From: Oscillospiraceae bacterium
Lineage (GTDB): Bacteria > Bacillota > Clostridia > Oscillospirales > Ruminococcaceae
Direction: 5' to 3'
Assembly: GCA_004555865.1 (NCBI GenBank)
Contig: SFJO01000010.1
Coordinates: 43,597 to 107,596, forward strand
DNA: 64,000 nucleotides
The notes beneath the pieces were generated by a model. It ran no database searches and was not told the origin of the DNA. It was given only the letters and a program-made list of their open reading frames with translations. Below are positions 43,097 to 52,046 of this stretch, one piece after another. A program made the position numbers and the translations under genes. The stretch's first letter is position 1. Each line of letters opens with the position of its first letter.

Positions 43097-43121
43097 GCGT
43101 GCTACAAATTAGCGTGCTACA
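43097..43121 (+). promoter_or_regulatory. MarR operator candidate
   Basis: GCGTGCTACA occurs twice (43097-43106 and 43112-43121), and GCTA-CAAAT-TAGC (43101-43113) forms an inverted repeat, directly over the expected transcription start. This is the position for autorepression by the MarR protein encoded next. Confidence 0.75.
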
Positions 43122-43163
43122 TATTTAATTGCTTCTGATTTTAATTGGAAAGGAGGCCATTTC

Positions 43164-43646
43164 ATGCCCGATTACCCGTTGGGCGTCCTCATCAAACACA
43201 TTCAGATCCAAATCGGCAAGTCGCTGAATCATCGGCTGGAGCAGATGAACATCACCGGCTCACAGGCCCATGTGCTCGTCTTTTTGATGAACCGCACCGG
43301 CCAGCGCACCACCCTGCGTGACCTGGAGGAACATCTCCAACAGAGCCACGTGACCGTTACCGGCCTGGTGCAGCGTCTGGTGCAGAAGGGCTTTGTGGAG
43401 GCCCAGGTGGACGGACGCGACCGGCGCTGCCGCCTGCTGACTCTGACCCCCAAGGCCACCGGCACGTTGGAAGTGATCCACGCGCACCTGCAGTGCACGG
43501 AAGAGCAGCTGGTGCAGGGCTTCACCCCGGAAGAACGGGAGCTGCTTCAGCAGCTTCTGCTCAAGGCGGCCCAAAACATGGCGGCCCCCCTGCCGCCCAC
43601 CCGCAATGGGCCTCCCATCGGACCTCCCCCCATCGAGCCTTGCTGA
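43164..43646 (+). CDS. MarR-family transcriptional regulator
   Basis: 160 residues. Winged helix with SQAHVLVFLMNRTGQRTTLRDLEEHLQQSHVTVTGLVQRLVQKGFVE (recognition helix in HVTVTGLVQRL) and the wing DGRDRRCRLLTLTPKA. MarR dimers dissociate from DNA when they bind small aromatic or drug-like ligands. A Pro-rich C-terminal tail (LPPTRNGPPIGPPPIEP) is unusual. It leads an operon with a heterodimeric ABC exporter 65 bases downstream. Confidence 0.92.
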   Translation: MPDYPLGVLIKHIQIQIGKSLNHRLEQMNITGSQAHVLVFLMNRTGQRTTLRDLEEHLQQSHVTVTGLVQRLVQKGFVEAQVDGRDRRCRLLTLTPKATGTLEVIHAHLQCTEEQLVQGFTPEERELLQQLLLKAAQNMAAPLPPTRNGPPIGPPPIEPC

Positions 43647-43711
43647 CCGATTTTGCCGGTGCAGGCCGCAAATTTATTCTGATTCCTTTTATAAAAAGGA
43701 GGTAAAACCAC

Positions 43712-45451
43712 TTGATCAAAAAACTAACCCCCTACATCGGGGAGTTCAAGCTTCCCTCTCTGCTCACCCCTCTGTGCATGATCGCTGAGGTGGTGTGCGA
43801 GATGGTCATTCCTCTGATGATCGCCTCTCTGGTGGATGACGGCGTCACCGTGGGCAACCTGAAGCACGTTGTTGTAATGGGCCTGGCCATGGCCGCCGTA
43901 TCGCTGCTGGGCCTGCTGTTCGGCTCCCTGGGCGCCATCTGGGGTGCAAAAGCCTCCACCGGCTTTTCCCGCAATCTGCGCCAGGGTATGTTTGAGCACA
44001 TTCAGACCTTCAGCTTTGCCAACATTGACCACTTCAGCACCGCCGGCCTGGTCACTCGCCTGACCACCGACGTGACCAACATCCAGAACGCCTACCAGAT
44101 GATTCTGCGGATGTGCTTCCGCGCTCCCATCTCGCTGATCTGCGCCATTTTCATGGCCTTCCGGGTCAACAGCCAGATGGCCATGATCTACGTATGGGCA
44201 CTGCTGTTCCTGTCTGTCTGCCTGGTGATCATCCTGAGCAGCACCATGAAGATCTTCCCCAAGGTATTCGAGAAGTACGACGAACTGAACGCCAGCGTGC
44301 AGGAAAACGTCTCCGCCATTCGCGTGGTGAAGGCCTATGTGCGCGAAAAATTCGAGAACACCAAGTTCAAGGCGGCTTCCGGCAACCTGTACAACCTGTT
44401 CGTGAAGGCTGAGCGCCGCATGATGATCGTCATGCCCCTGATGCAGCTGACCGTCTATTCCTGCATCCTGCTCATCAGCTGGAAGGGCGCGCACCTGATC
44501 GTTGGCGGCACCCTCACCACCGGTGAGCTGATGAGCCTGTTCACCTACTGCATGAACATCCTGATGAGCCTGATGATGGTGGCCATGGTGTTCGTCATGG
44601 TCTCCATGAGCATGGCCAGCGCCCGCCGCATCAGCGAGGTGCTCAGCGAGGATTCCAGCCTGACCAACGGCGAGAAGCCCGTAATGGAAGTGGCCGACGG
44701 CTCCATTGATTTTGAGGATGCCAGCTTCGCCTATAAGAAGGACGGCGCTGAGGTGCTGTCTCACATCGACCTGCACATTCCCGCCGGTTCCACCATCGGC
44801 ATTCTGGGCGGCACCGGCAGCGCCAAGTCCAGCCTGGTGCAGCTCATTCCCCGCCTGTACGACGTGACCGGCGGCTGCGTGAAGGTGGGCGGCCTGGACG
44901 TGCGCCGCTACGACCTGGATACCCTGCGCGGGGCGGTGGCCATGGTGCTGCAGAAGAACGTGCTGTTCCGGGGCACCATTTACGAAAACCTGCGCTGGGG
45001 CGATGAGAATGCCACCGACGAGCAGTGCCGCGAGGTCTGCCGCCTGGCCTGTGCCGATGAGTTTATCGACACCTTCCCCGATGGCTACGAAACCATGGTG
45101 GAGCAGGGCGGTGCGAACCTGTCCGGCGGCCAGAAGCAGCGCCTGTGCATTGCCCGCGCCCTGCTGAAGAACCCCAAGGTGCTGATTCTGGACGACTCCA
45201 CCAGCGCCGTGGATACCGCCACCGACGCCCGCATCCGCGCAGCCTTTGCCGAGAAGATTCCCGGCGTGACCAAGCTGATCGTGGCCCAGCGCATCTCCAG
45301 CATTCAGCACGCCGATTCCATTCTGGTGCTGGACGACGGCCGCATCAGCGGCTTCGGCACCCACGAAGAGCTGCTGAGCACCAACCCGATTTATCAGGAG
45401 GTCTACCGGTCGCAGATCCGCCCGGAGGACGAGGAAGGAGGCGAAGCCTGA
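43712..45451 (+). CDS. ABC exporter half-transporter, degenerate-site subunit
   Basis: 579 residues: six membrane helices (ABC type IV exporter fold) and a C-terminal nucleotide-binding domain. Walker A reads GGTGSAKS (366-373), with Ala371 where Gly is usual; the signature is NLSGGQKQR; the residue after Walker B is Asp495 (LILDDS) instead of catalytic Glu. That marks the degenerate half-site of a heterodimer such as TM287/288 or BmrCD. TTG start at 43712 behind AAGGAGGT. The stop overlaps the start of the partner gene (TGATG). Confidence 0.92.
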   Translation: MIKKLTPYIGEFKLPSLLTPLCMIAEVVCEMVIPLMIASLVDDGVTVGNLKHVVVMGLAMAAVSLLGLLFGSLGAIWGAKASTGFSRNLRQGMFEHIQTFSFANIDHFSTAGLVTRLTTDVTNIQNAYQMILRMCFRAPISLICAIFMAFRVNSQMAMIYVWALLFLSVCLVIILSSTMKIFPKVFEKYDELNASVQENVSAIRVVKAYVREKFENTKFKAASGNLYNLFVKAERRMMIVMPLMQLTVYSCILLISWKGAHLIVGGTLTTGELMSLFTYCMNILMSLMMVAMVFVMVSMSMASARRISEVLSEDSSLTNGEKPVMEVADGSIDFEDASFAYKKDGAEVLSHIDLHIPAGSTIGILGGTGSAKSSLVQLIPRLYDVTGGCVKVGGLDVRRYDLDTLRGAVAMVLQKNVLFRGTIYENLRWGDENATDEQCREVCRLACADEFIDTFPDGYETMVEQGGANLSGGQKQRLCIARALLKNPKVLILDDSTSAVDTATDARIRAAFAEKIPGVTKLIVAQRISSIQHADSILVLDDGRISGFGTHEELLSTNPIYQEVYRSQIRPEDEEGGEA

Positions 45452-47382
45452 TGGCACCCAATGCAAGACCCATGCGCGGCCCCGGCGGCCGCCGCGGCAT
45501 GATGGGCCGTGGCGGCCCCAAAGTCAAGAATCCCGGCAAGGTGATGACGCGCCTGCTGAACATCATGCTGCACTACTATGGCCCCCAGTGCCTGCTGGTC
45601 GTGGTTTGCATCCTGGGCTCCAGCCTGGCCATGGTGCAGGGCACCATGTTCACCCAAACCCTGATCGACGGCTACATTCTGCCCATGATCGGCCAGGCCA
45701 ATCCGGACTTTGCCCCTCTTGGCCACGCCATGCTGAAGGTGGTCGGCTGGTACGCTCTGGGCGTGGTGTGCACCTGCACCTACCAGATGGTAATGATCTC
45801 GGTGAGCCAGGGCACCCTGAAGCGCATCCGCGACGACCTGTTCACCCACATGGAAAGCCTGCCCCTGCGCTATTTTGACAGCCATTCCCACGGCGACATC
45901 ATGAGCCTGTACACCAACGACGTGGACACCCTGCGCCAGATGATCAGCCAGTCCATTCCCCAGATGATCTCCAGCGTGGTCACCGTGGTGAGCGTGCTGG
46001 TCAGCATGCTGCTGCTCAGCGTGCCCCTGACCATTCTGAACCTGCTGATGGTGGGCCTGATGATGCTCATCACCAAAACCGTGGCCGGTTCCAGCGCCGG
46101 ATACTTCGCCGCCCAGCAGAAGAACCTGGGCAAGGTAAACGGCTTCATCGAGGAGATGATGGACGGCCAGAAGGTGGTAAAGGTATTCAGCCACGAGGAA
46201 AAGAACGTGGAAGCCTTCACCCAGCTGAACGAAGAGCTGTACCAGGCGGCCTCCAAGGCCAACGGCCTGGGCAACCTGATGGGCCCCATCAACATGAACC
46301 TGGGCAACTTCGGCTATGTGGTGGTGGCCATTGCGGGCGCTTCCATGGCCATTGCGGGCTTCGGCGGCCTGACGCTGGGCAAACTGGCCAGCTTCCTGCA
46401 GTTCAACCGCAGCTTCAACCAGCCCATCAGCCAGGTGTCGCAGCAGCTGAACAGCATCATCATGGCGCTGGCCGGTGCCGAGCGCGTGTTTGCCGTGATG
46501 GACGAACCCGGCGAGCAGGACAGCGGCTTTGTTACCCTGGTAAACGCCCGCGAAACCGAAAACGGCGAACTGGAAGAGGTGCCCGAGCGCACCGGCACCT
46601 GGGCCTGGAAGGTTCCCTACGGCGATGGCGAGACCATGCTGGTGCAGGTGAAGGGCGACATCCGGGTAGAGCATCTGGACTTCGGCTATGTGCCGGAAAA
46701 GACCGTGCTGCATGACATGAACCTGTTTGCCCGTCCCGGTGAGAAGATCGCCTTTGTCGGCTCCACCGGCGCCGGCAAAACCACCATTACCAACCTGCTG
46801 AACCGCTTCTACGATGTGCCCGACAGCAAGATCCGCTACGACGGCATCGACGTAAACAAGATCAAGCGGGACGACCTGCGCCGCAGCTTGGGCATCGTGC
46901 TGCAGGACACTCACCTGTTCACCGGCACCGTGATGGAGAACATCCGCTACGGCCGGCTGGACGCGCCGGATGAAGAGGTCATCGCCGCCGCAAAGCTGGC
47001 CGGTGCGGATAAGTTCATCCGCCACCTTCCCGACGGCTACAACACCATGCTCACCGGCGACGGCGCGAACCTGTCGCAGGGCCAGCGCCAGCTGCTGGCC
47101 ATTGCCCGTGCCGCCGTGGCCGACCCGCCGGTGCTGATTCTGGACGAGGCCACCTCCTCCATCGACACCCGCACCGAGGCTCTGGTGCAGAAGGGCATGG
47201 ACGGCCTGATGTACGGCCGCACCAGCTTTGTAATCGCCCACCGCCTGTCCACCGTGCGCGGCTCCGACGCCATTCTGGTACTGGAGCACGGCCGCATTGT
47301 GGAGCGCGGCAACCACGAACAGCTCATGGCCGAAAAGGGCCGGTACTACCAGCTGTACACCGGCAAATTCGAGCTGGATTGA
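45451..47382 (+). CDS. ABC exporter half-transporter, consensus-site subunit
   Basis: 643 residues. A basic Gly/Arg-rich N-terminal extension (about 25 residues), six helices and a nucleotide-binding domain with Walker A GSTGAGKT (437-444), signature NLSQGQRQ and catalytic Glu566 in LILDEATSS. About 45 extra residues precede the NBD (NARETENGELEEVPERTG). It pairs with the preceding subunit to export hydrophobic compounds or peptides. Translation is coupled by the TGATG overlap. Confidence 0.93.
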   Translation: MAPNARPMRGPGGRRGMMGRGGPKVKNPGKVMTRLLNIMLHYYGPQCLLVVVCILGSSLAMVQGTMFTQTLIDGYILPMIGQANPDFAPLGHAMLKVVGWYALGVVCTCTYQMVMISVSQGTLKRIRDDLFTHMESLPLRYFDSHSHGDIMSLYTNDVDTLRQMISQSIPQMISSVVTVVSVLVSMLLLSVPLTILNLLMVGLMMLITKTVAGSSAGYFAAQQKNLGKVNGFIEEMMDGQKVVKVFSHEEKNVEAFTQLNEELYQAASKANGLGNLMGPINMNLGNFGYVVVAIAGASMAIAGFGGLTLGKLASFLQFNRSFNQPISQVSQQLNSIIMALAGAERVFAVMDEPGEQDSGFVTLVNARETENGELEEVPERTGTWAWKVPYGDGETMLVQVKGDIRVEHLDFGYVPEKTVLHDMNLFARPGEKIAFVGSTGAGKTTITNLLNRFYDVPDSKIRYDGIDVNKIKRDDLRRSLGIVLQDTHLFTGTVMENIRYGRLDAPDEEVIAAAKLAGADKFIRHLPDGYNTMLTGDGANLSQGQRQLLAIARAAVADPPVLILDEATSSIDTRTEALVQKGMDGLMYGRTSFVIAHRLSTVRGSDAILVLEHGRIVERGNHEQLMAEKGRYYQLYTGKFELD

Positions 47383-47424
47383 CCCCTGGCCCGCCAGCCC
47401 TTTCCGCCGCAGAAAACACATTAA

Positions 47425-47526
47425 AAAGCGCGCTGCATCTCCATGGCCATCGGCCTGTTCTTCGGCTACTATCCCGCCAACAAGGCCGCCAAAATGAACC
47501 CCATCGACGCTCTGCGCTACGAATAA
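47425..47526 (+). pseudogene. C-terminal remnant of an FtsX/MacB-type ABC permease
   Basis: A short open stretch ends in [22 protein letters not shown] and a stop. This is the conserved C-terminus of MacB-like permeases (usually ...GYYPAxKAAxLDPIEALRYE). An in-frame stop lies just upstream at 47422 and the remaining 400 residues are missing. It lies directly after the ABC exporter, so a second export system was probably deleted here. Confidence 0.8.
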
Positions 47527-47600
47527 GCGAGCGGCTCCTGGGGTACGGCAGCCGCCGCGCATTCCTAATTTCTCATTCCCATAAATTTTCAGGCTCAAAA

Positions 47601-47645
47601 AATCCCCGCCGATGCGGTTTCATTTCGCATCGGCGGGGATTTTTC
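47601..47645. terminator. Bidirectional terminator
   Basis: AATCCCCGCCGATGCG (47601-47616) pairs perfectly with CGCATCGGCGGGGATT (47626-47641), with T-runs on both strands, between the exporter region and the convergent orphan gene. Confidence 0.9.
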
Positions 47646-47687
47646 CGTTTGTATCTTCCGTTGCATTCAGCGAGTGAAGCCCGCGGC

Positions 47688-49184
47688 TCACCACATGCCG
47701 TCCTCTGGGCGGGGGCCGTCCAGCTGGGTCAGAGCATAATCGCCCGCAAACCACATGGCCATGCGGTTGCTCTGCAAACAGAAGGTTCCGTGCAGGTCCA
47801 TCAGCATCGGGGCGTACTCGCGCAAAAGGCCCTGCGCCAGGCGCAGGTTGGTCACCAGCAAATCCAGGCACATCCGCTGCCCGCCGATGGTGTACCCGAT
47901 CAGCTTAGCCGCGTCCGCTTTGGTCAGCGGGTCAGCCAGGCTGTTCAGCCGCCAGCTGCACTCGCCGCCGAAATCCGGCACCGTCTCCCCGGGCAGGTCC
48001 ACAAAAATGGAGAGAAGCGCGGTCTCCATGTCCTCGATCAAATGGTCGGCCAGGGGGCTGTGCCGCCCCATCACCAGCTGGTTGCTCAGCTCCAGGCTCC
48101 GGGTCACCACAGTCTGGCCCGGGCCACCGCGCATAGGCCGGTCCTGATGCGGGCGATAGCACACGGTGGGCAGCTCCTTCGGGTCCGGCTCCCGCCCGTC
48201 CAAAAGCTGGTCGATCTCCTGGCTCAGCATTCCCAGGTTGGCAAAGCCGCCGTTTCCGTCATCGCGCTCGATGTAATCCAGCCCCACAATGGTGGCCAGC
48301 ATCCGCTCTTCGCCCACCTGGCCGCACAGATAGCGATAGGCGTCCCCGTTGGGGGCATCCTCGCGGCCCTCCGGCCGCTTCACCAGCATGGTCACGTCCA
48401 GCCGGGGCCGGTCGTACAGGCCGGTGAAAAACCGGGCCATGGGCGGGTCGCTGCGCAGGTCCTGCCCCTCCGGGCGGTACTTGTACACCCCGCGGGGCAG
48501 GCAGCTGTACACATCCCAGCTGCGCCGGAAGCCCGCCGGGGCCATGCGGGCCACAAAATCCATGTACAGCCGCAGCACCGAACTTCCCTGCCCGCTGAAC
48601 ATCAGGGCATACCGCTCGCCGTGCTTGGCCAGCTCCACCCGGCAGCCGGCCAGCGGCCCCAGATGCGGCCGGATGGTCTGGCGCACCAGCTCCGCCGCCT
48701 TGTCGTACTCCTCCGCGTCCACCAGCTCTCGCAGGGCCTTGTTCTTCTTGCTCAGCTTCTGCCAGGCCGTGGCTGCGGCCGCCTGCAGGGAATACCGGCT
48801 TTGCTCCTGCCGATAGGGGCAGCTGCCGTCCAGCCCCATCTCCAGATAGCAGTGCTCCTCCAGCTGCGTGCCGTCTCCCCCGTAGTGCAGGCAGCCGGGG
48901 CAGATCTTTTCCACCTTCTTCAGCAGCCGCGCGTCGTATTCCTTCCGGCTGAGCAGGTACGCCGTCACCGGGTACATATGCCAGGGCTTCAGCCGCACGG
49001 TCACAGTCTCCTGCTGGCCTGTCACAAAATAGGGGGGCAGGCAGTTTTTACGGCTCAGCCGCGTGACGTTCATCCGGATGCCCTTGCCGCCGAGGCTCGC
49101 CCGCAGCTCTTCCACCGTCAGGTCCTCTCCGGGCAGAAAGCAATAGTAATTTTCTTTATAATAAAAGGCCCGAATCTTTTTCAT
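47688..49184 (-). CDS. Large protein of unknown function with four-cysteine cluster
   Basis: 498 residues, soluble, not recognised. A segment with CPGCLHYGGDGTQLEEHC and GSCPY gives C-x2-C-x14-C-x8-C (about residues 95-122), a possible metal site. The rest is mixed alpha/beta with many Arg and Leu, no signal peptide and no membrane helix. The start follows GGGAGGGCACGGC. It stands alone between terminators. Base use matches the neighbours. Confidence 0.7.
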   Translation of the reverse strand: MKKIRAFYYKENYYCFLPGEDLTVEELRASLGGKGIRMNVTRLSRKNCLPPYFVTGQQETVTVRLKPWHMYPVTAYLLSRKEYDARLLKKVEKICPGCLHYGGDGTQLEEHCYLEMGLDGSCPYRQEQSRYSLQAAAATAWQKLSKKNKALRELVDAEEYDKAAELVRQTIRPHLGPLAGCRVELAKHGERYALMFSGQGSSVLRLYMDFVARMAPAGFRRSWDVYSCLPRGVYKYRPEGQDLRSDPPMARFFTGLYDRPRLDVTMLVKRPEGREDAPNGDAYRYLCGQVGEERMLATIVGLDYIERDDGNGGFANLGMLSQEIDQLLDGREPDPKELPTVCYRPHQDRPMRGGPGQTVVTRSLELSNQLVMGRHSPLADHLIEDMETALLSIFVDLPGETVPDFGGECSWRLNSLADPLTKADAAKLIGYTIGGQRMCLDLLVTNLRLAQGLLREYAPMLMDLHGTFCLQSNRMAMWFAGDYALTQLDGPRPEDGMW

Positions 49185-49371
49185 GCCGTGCCCTCCCTTC
49201 CGTTTGCCCCGCGTTGTCTGCGGGGTGGTTCGGATTCAGTGTACCATGTTTTCCCCCGTTTGTCATCGGATGTGCGGAAAAGCCGGAGCAACCTGTGCTC
49301 CGCTTGCGTACATTTGTAAATATTGTGACCGTGTTCCGCCGCCACACCCCTTATTTTTGTGGAAGGCTCCA

Positions 49372-49401
49372 TTGCCACAGTCTCTCCCAATCGTTTATAA
49401 T
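49372..49401 (+). promoter_or_regulatory. Promoter of serC-serA
   Basis: TTGCCA (49372-49377), an 18-base spacer and TATAAT (49396-49401). The leader of about 110 bases contains a GCGGCAG/CTGCCGC hairpin (about 49473-49493) close to the ribosome site. 49185-49371 shows nothing else. Confidence 0.7.
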
Positions 49402-49518
49402 GGGGAAGTACGGTTCCCTCAAAGAACCGCTTTGGAGGGCCGGCACACTGCGGCCGGTTTTCCCAATTTCAGTACGGCGGCAGCGGATGGCTGCCGCATC
49501 ACAGGAGGATTTGGAACA

Positions 49519-50601
49519 ATGGCAAGAGTGTATAATTTCAGTGCAGGCCCGTCCATGCTGCCCGAGGAGGTTCTCAAAACCGCCCAGGCCGAACTGCTGG
49601 AGTACGGTTCATCCGGCCAGTCCGTTCTGGAGATGAGTCATCGCAGTCCTGTCTTTGATGCCATCTTCCAGGAGACCAAGGCCGCCGTGCGCCGGGTGCT
49701 GAACGTGCCCGAAGAGTATGAGATCGGCTTTTTCCAGGGCGGCGCCACCCAGCAGTTCGCCATGGTGCCCCTGAACTTCATGACCACCGGCAAGGCCGAT
49801 TATCTGGTCACCGGCAACTTCTCCAACCTGGCTGCCAAAGAGGCCGCCAAGTTCGGTGATGTGGCCATCGCTGCCAGCAGCGAAGACAAAAACTTTACCT
49901 ACATTCCCTCCATGAAGGATGTCACCGTGCGGCCGGATGCCAGCTATGTGCACATCTGCCACAACAACACCATCTTCGGCACCACCTTCAACGAGGTGCC
50001 CCAGGTGGAGGGTGTGCCCCTGATCGCCGATATGTCCAGCGACATCATGAGCCGCCCCGTGGATGTGAGCCAGTACGGCTGCATCTACTTCGGCGTGCAG
50101 AAGAACATCGCCCCCGCCGGCATGGCCATTGCCATTGTGCGCAAGGACCTGCTGGGCCACGCGGCCGACACCGTGCCCACCATGATGAACTACACCACTC
50201 TGCTGAAGAAGGACAGTATGTACAACACCCCCAACTGCTGGTGCATCTACATGACCGGCCTGGTGATGAAGTATTTGGAGAACACCATCGGCGGGCTGGA
50301 AAATATGTACAAGATCAACGCCGCCAAGGCCAAGGTGCTGTACGATTATCTGGACGGCCAGGATTTCTTCCACAACCCCGTTCAGAAGGAGTACCGCAGC
50401 CTGATGAACGTGACCTTTACCAGCCCCAGCAAGGAGATGGACAAGCTCTTCTGCGACGAGGCCGCCAAGAACGGCTTTGTAAACCTGAAGGGCCACCGCC
50501 TGGTGGGCGGTATGCGCGCCTCCATCTACAACGCCATGCCGGCCAAGGGCGTGGACGAACTGGTGGCCTTCATGAAGGAATTTGTGCGGGTGAACGGCTG
50601 A
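49519..50601 (+). CDS. serC: Phosphoserine aminotransferase
   Basis: 360 residues. It starts MARVYNFSAGPSMLPEEVLKT, the standard SerC N-terminus, with GFFQGGATQQFAMVPLNF and the PLP-lysine segment YFGVQKNIAPAG. It converts 3-phosphohydroxypyruvate and glutamate to phosphoserine. The start at 49519 follows CAGGAGGA. serA lies 90 bases downstream, so the first two steps of serine synthesis are together; serB is not seen here. Confidence 0.96.
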   Translation: MARVYNFSAGPSMLPEEVLKTAQAELLEYGSSGQSVLEMSHRSPVFDAIFQETKAAVRRVLNVPEEYEIGFFQGGATQQFAMVPLNFMTTGKADYLVTGNFSNLAAKEAAKFGDVAIAASSEDKNFTYIPSMKDVTVRPDASYVHICHNNTIFGTTFNEVPQVEGVPLIADMSSDIMSRPVDVSQYGCIYFGVQKNIAPAGMAIAIVRKDLLGHAADTVPTMMNYTTLLKKDSMYNTPNCWCIYMTGLVMKYLENTIGGLENMYKINAAKAKVLYDYLDGQDFFHNPVQKEYRSLMNVTFTSPSKEMDKLFCDEAAKNGFVNLKGHRLVGGMRASIYNAMPAKGVDELVAFMKEFVRVNG

Positions 50602-50691
50602 GCGCCGCCCCCGATCATTCGGCCCGGCGGCCGGTGCCCTGCATTGCGCCCCGCCTGCGGCCAGACAAGCAGCAAGGAGATAAAACGGATT

Positions 50692-51855
50692 ATGTATCGT
50701 GTACAGACTTTGAATCAGATCGCGGCGGCGGGCCTGGCCCGGCTGTCCCAGAACCGCTTTCAGGTGGAAAATGACGCCGAAGCCCCCGACGCCATTCTGG
50801 TGCGCAGCGCTTCGCTGCACGAAAAGGAGCTGCCCGACAGTCTGCTGGCCATTGCCCGGGCGGGCGCCGGCGTGAACAACATCCCGCTGGACCGCTGCTC
50901 CGAAAAGGGCATCGTGGTGTTCAACACCCCCGGTGCCAACTCCGGCGCCGTGGCGGAGCTGACCATCGGTGCGCTCATCATGGGCAGCCGCAACCTGACC
51001 GCCGCCAACGCCTGGCTGAACGGCCTGAAAGGCAAGGACGTGGACCTGGCCAAAGAGGTTGAGAAGGGCAAAAAGCAGTTTGTCGGCCCTGAGCTGTACG
51101 GCAAAAAGCTGGGCGTCATCGGCCTGGGCGCCATCGGCGTAAAGGTTGCCAACGATGCCGTGCATCTGGGCATGGAGGTCTACGGCTACGACCCCTACAT
51201 CAGCGTGGAGGCCGCCTGGAACCTGTCCCGCTCGGTGGTTCACTGCGTGAACCTGTCCGAGGTGCTGAGCAAGTGCGATTACCTGACCCTGCACCTCCCC
51301 GTCACTCCCCAGACCAAAGGCTTCCTGAATGCATCGGCCTTCGCCAGCATGAAGGAGGGCGCACGCCTGCTGAACTACGCCCGCGGCGAGCTGGTGGACG
51401 AGGCCGCCCTGCTGGACGCGCTGGACAACGGCAAGCTGGCCGGTTACTTCACCGACTTCCCCACCCAGGCACTGCTGGGCCGCAGCGACGTGATGTGCAC
51501 GCCGCACCTGGGCGCTTCCACCCCCGAAAGCGAGGAGAACTGCGCCGTGATGGCCGCTGACGAACTGCGGGATTACCTGCTGAACGGCAACATCCGCAAC
51601 AGCGTGAATATGCCCACCGTCACCCAGGAGCGCGCCGGCGGCCGCCGCATCTGCGTGCTGCACCGGAACGAGCCGGGCCTGATCAACGCCATCACCAACG
51701 TGACCACCGAGGCGGGCCTGAACATCGAAAACATGGTGAACAAGAGCAAGAAGGACATGGCCTACACCATGCTGGACGCCACCGGCACCTTCCACCCCGA
51801 CCTGGTGGAAAAGCTGGCGGCCCTGCCCAAGGTGGTGCGGGTGCGGGTGCTGTAA
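50692..51855 (+). CDS. serA: D-3-phosphoglycerate dehydrogenase
   Basis: 387 residues. Catalytic domains with GLGAIG (144-149) for NAD, catalytic Arg in LLNYARGELVDE, His in CTPHLGAST, and a C-terminal ACT domain (RICVLHRNEPGLINAITNVTTEAGLNIENM). This is the short SerA type without the intervening ASB domain. The ACT domain suggests serine feedback inhibition. The start follows AAGGAGAT. Operon with serC; terminator downstream. Confidence 0.95.
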   Translation: MYRVQTLNQIAAAGLARLSQNRFQVENDAEAPDAILVRSASLHEKELPDSLLAIARAGAGVNNIPLDRCSEKGIVVFNTPGANSGAVAELTIGALIMGSRNLTAANAWLNGLKGKDVDLAKEVEKGKKQFVGPELYGKKLGVIGLGAIGVKVANDAVHLGMEVYGYDPYISVEAAWNLSRSVVHCVNLSEVLSKCDYLTLHLPVTPQTKGFLNASAFASMKEGARLLNYARGELVDEAALLDALDNGKLAGYFTDFPTQALLGRSDVMCTPHLGASTPESEENCAVMAADELRDYLLNGNIRNSVNMPTVTQERAGGRRICVLHRNEPGLINAITNVTTEAGLNIENMVNKSKKDMAYTMLDATGTFHPDLVEKLAALPKVVRVRVL

Positions 51856-51886
51856 GCGCCTGCTTCTAACCCGAAAAGGCTTTTGC

Positions 51887-51923
51887 GCCCGCTGCGGTTT
51901 TCCGGCCGCAGCGGGCTCTTTTT
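51887..51923 (+). terminator. Terminator of serC-serA
   Basis: GCCCGCTGCGG (51887-51897) pairs with CCGCAGCGGGC (51906-51916), followed by TCTTTTT. Confidence 0.9.
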
Positions 51924-51989
51924 CGCTCCCCGCGCAGCCCGGCCGTGCCCCCGCCGCGCGTTTGGATGCAAATTCGATGGTCACTGTGC

Positions 51990-51995
51990 TATAAT
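51990..51995 (+). promoter_or_regulatory. Extended -10 promoter of the L,D-transpeptidase gene
   Basis: TGTGCTATAAT gives TGC plus TATAAT at 51990-51995; the -35 region is poor. Confidence 0.65.
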
Positions 51996-52046
51996 AGGAA
52001 AAATCAGAAATCGTTCTCCCACATCGGAACGCAGAGAGGTATGTTT

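Noticed and set aside
49402..49518. Structured serC leader as a riboswitch
   Set aside because: Only a simple hairpin near the ribosome site is visible; no known serine-related RNA motif.
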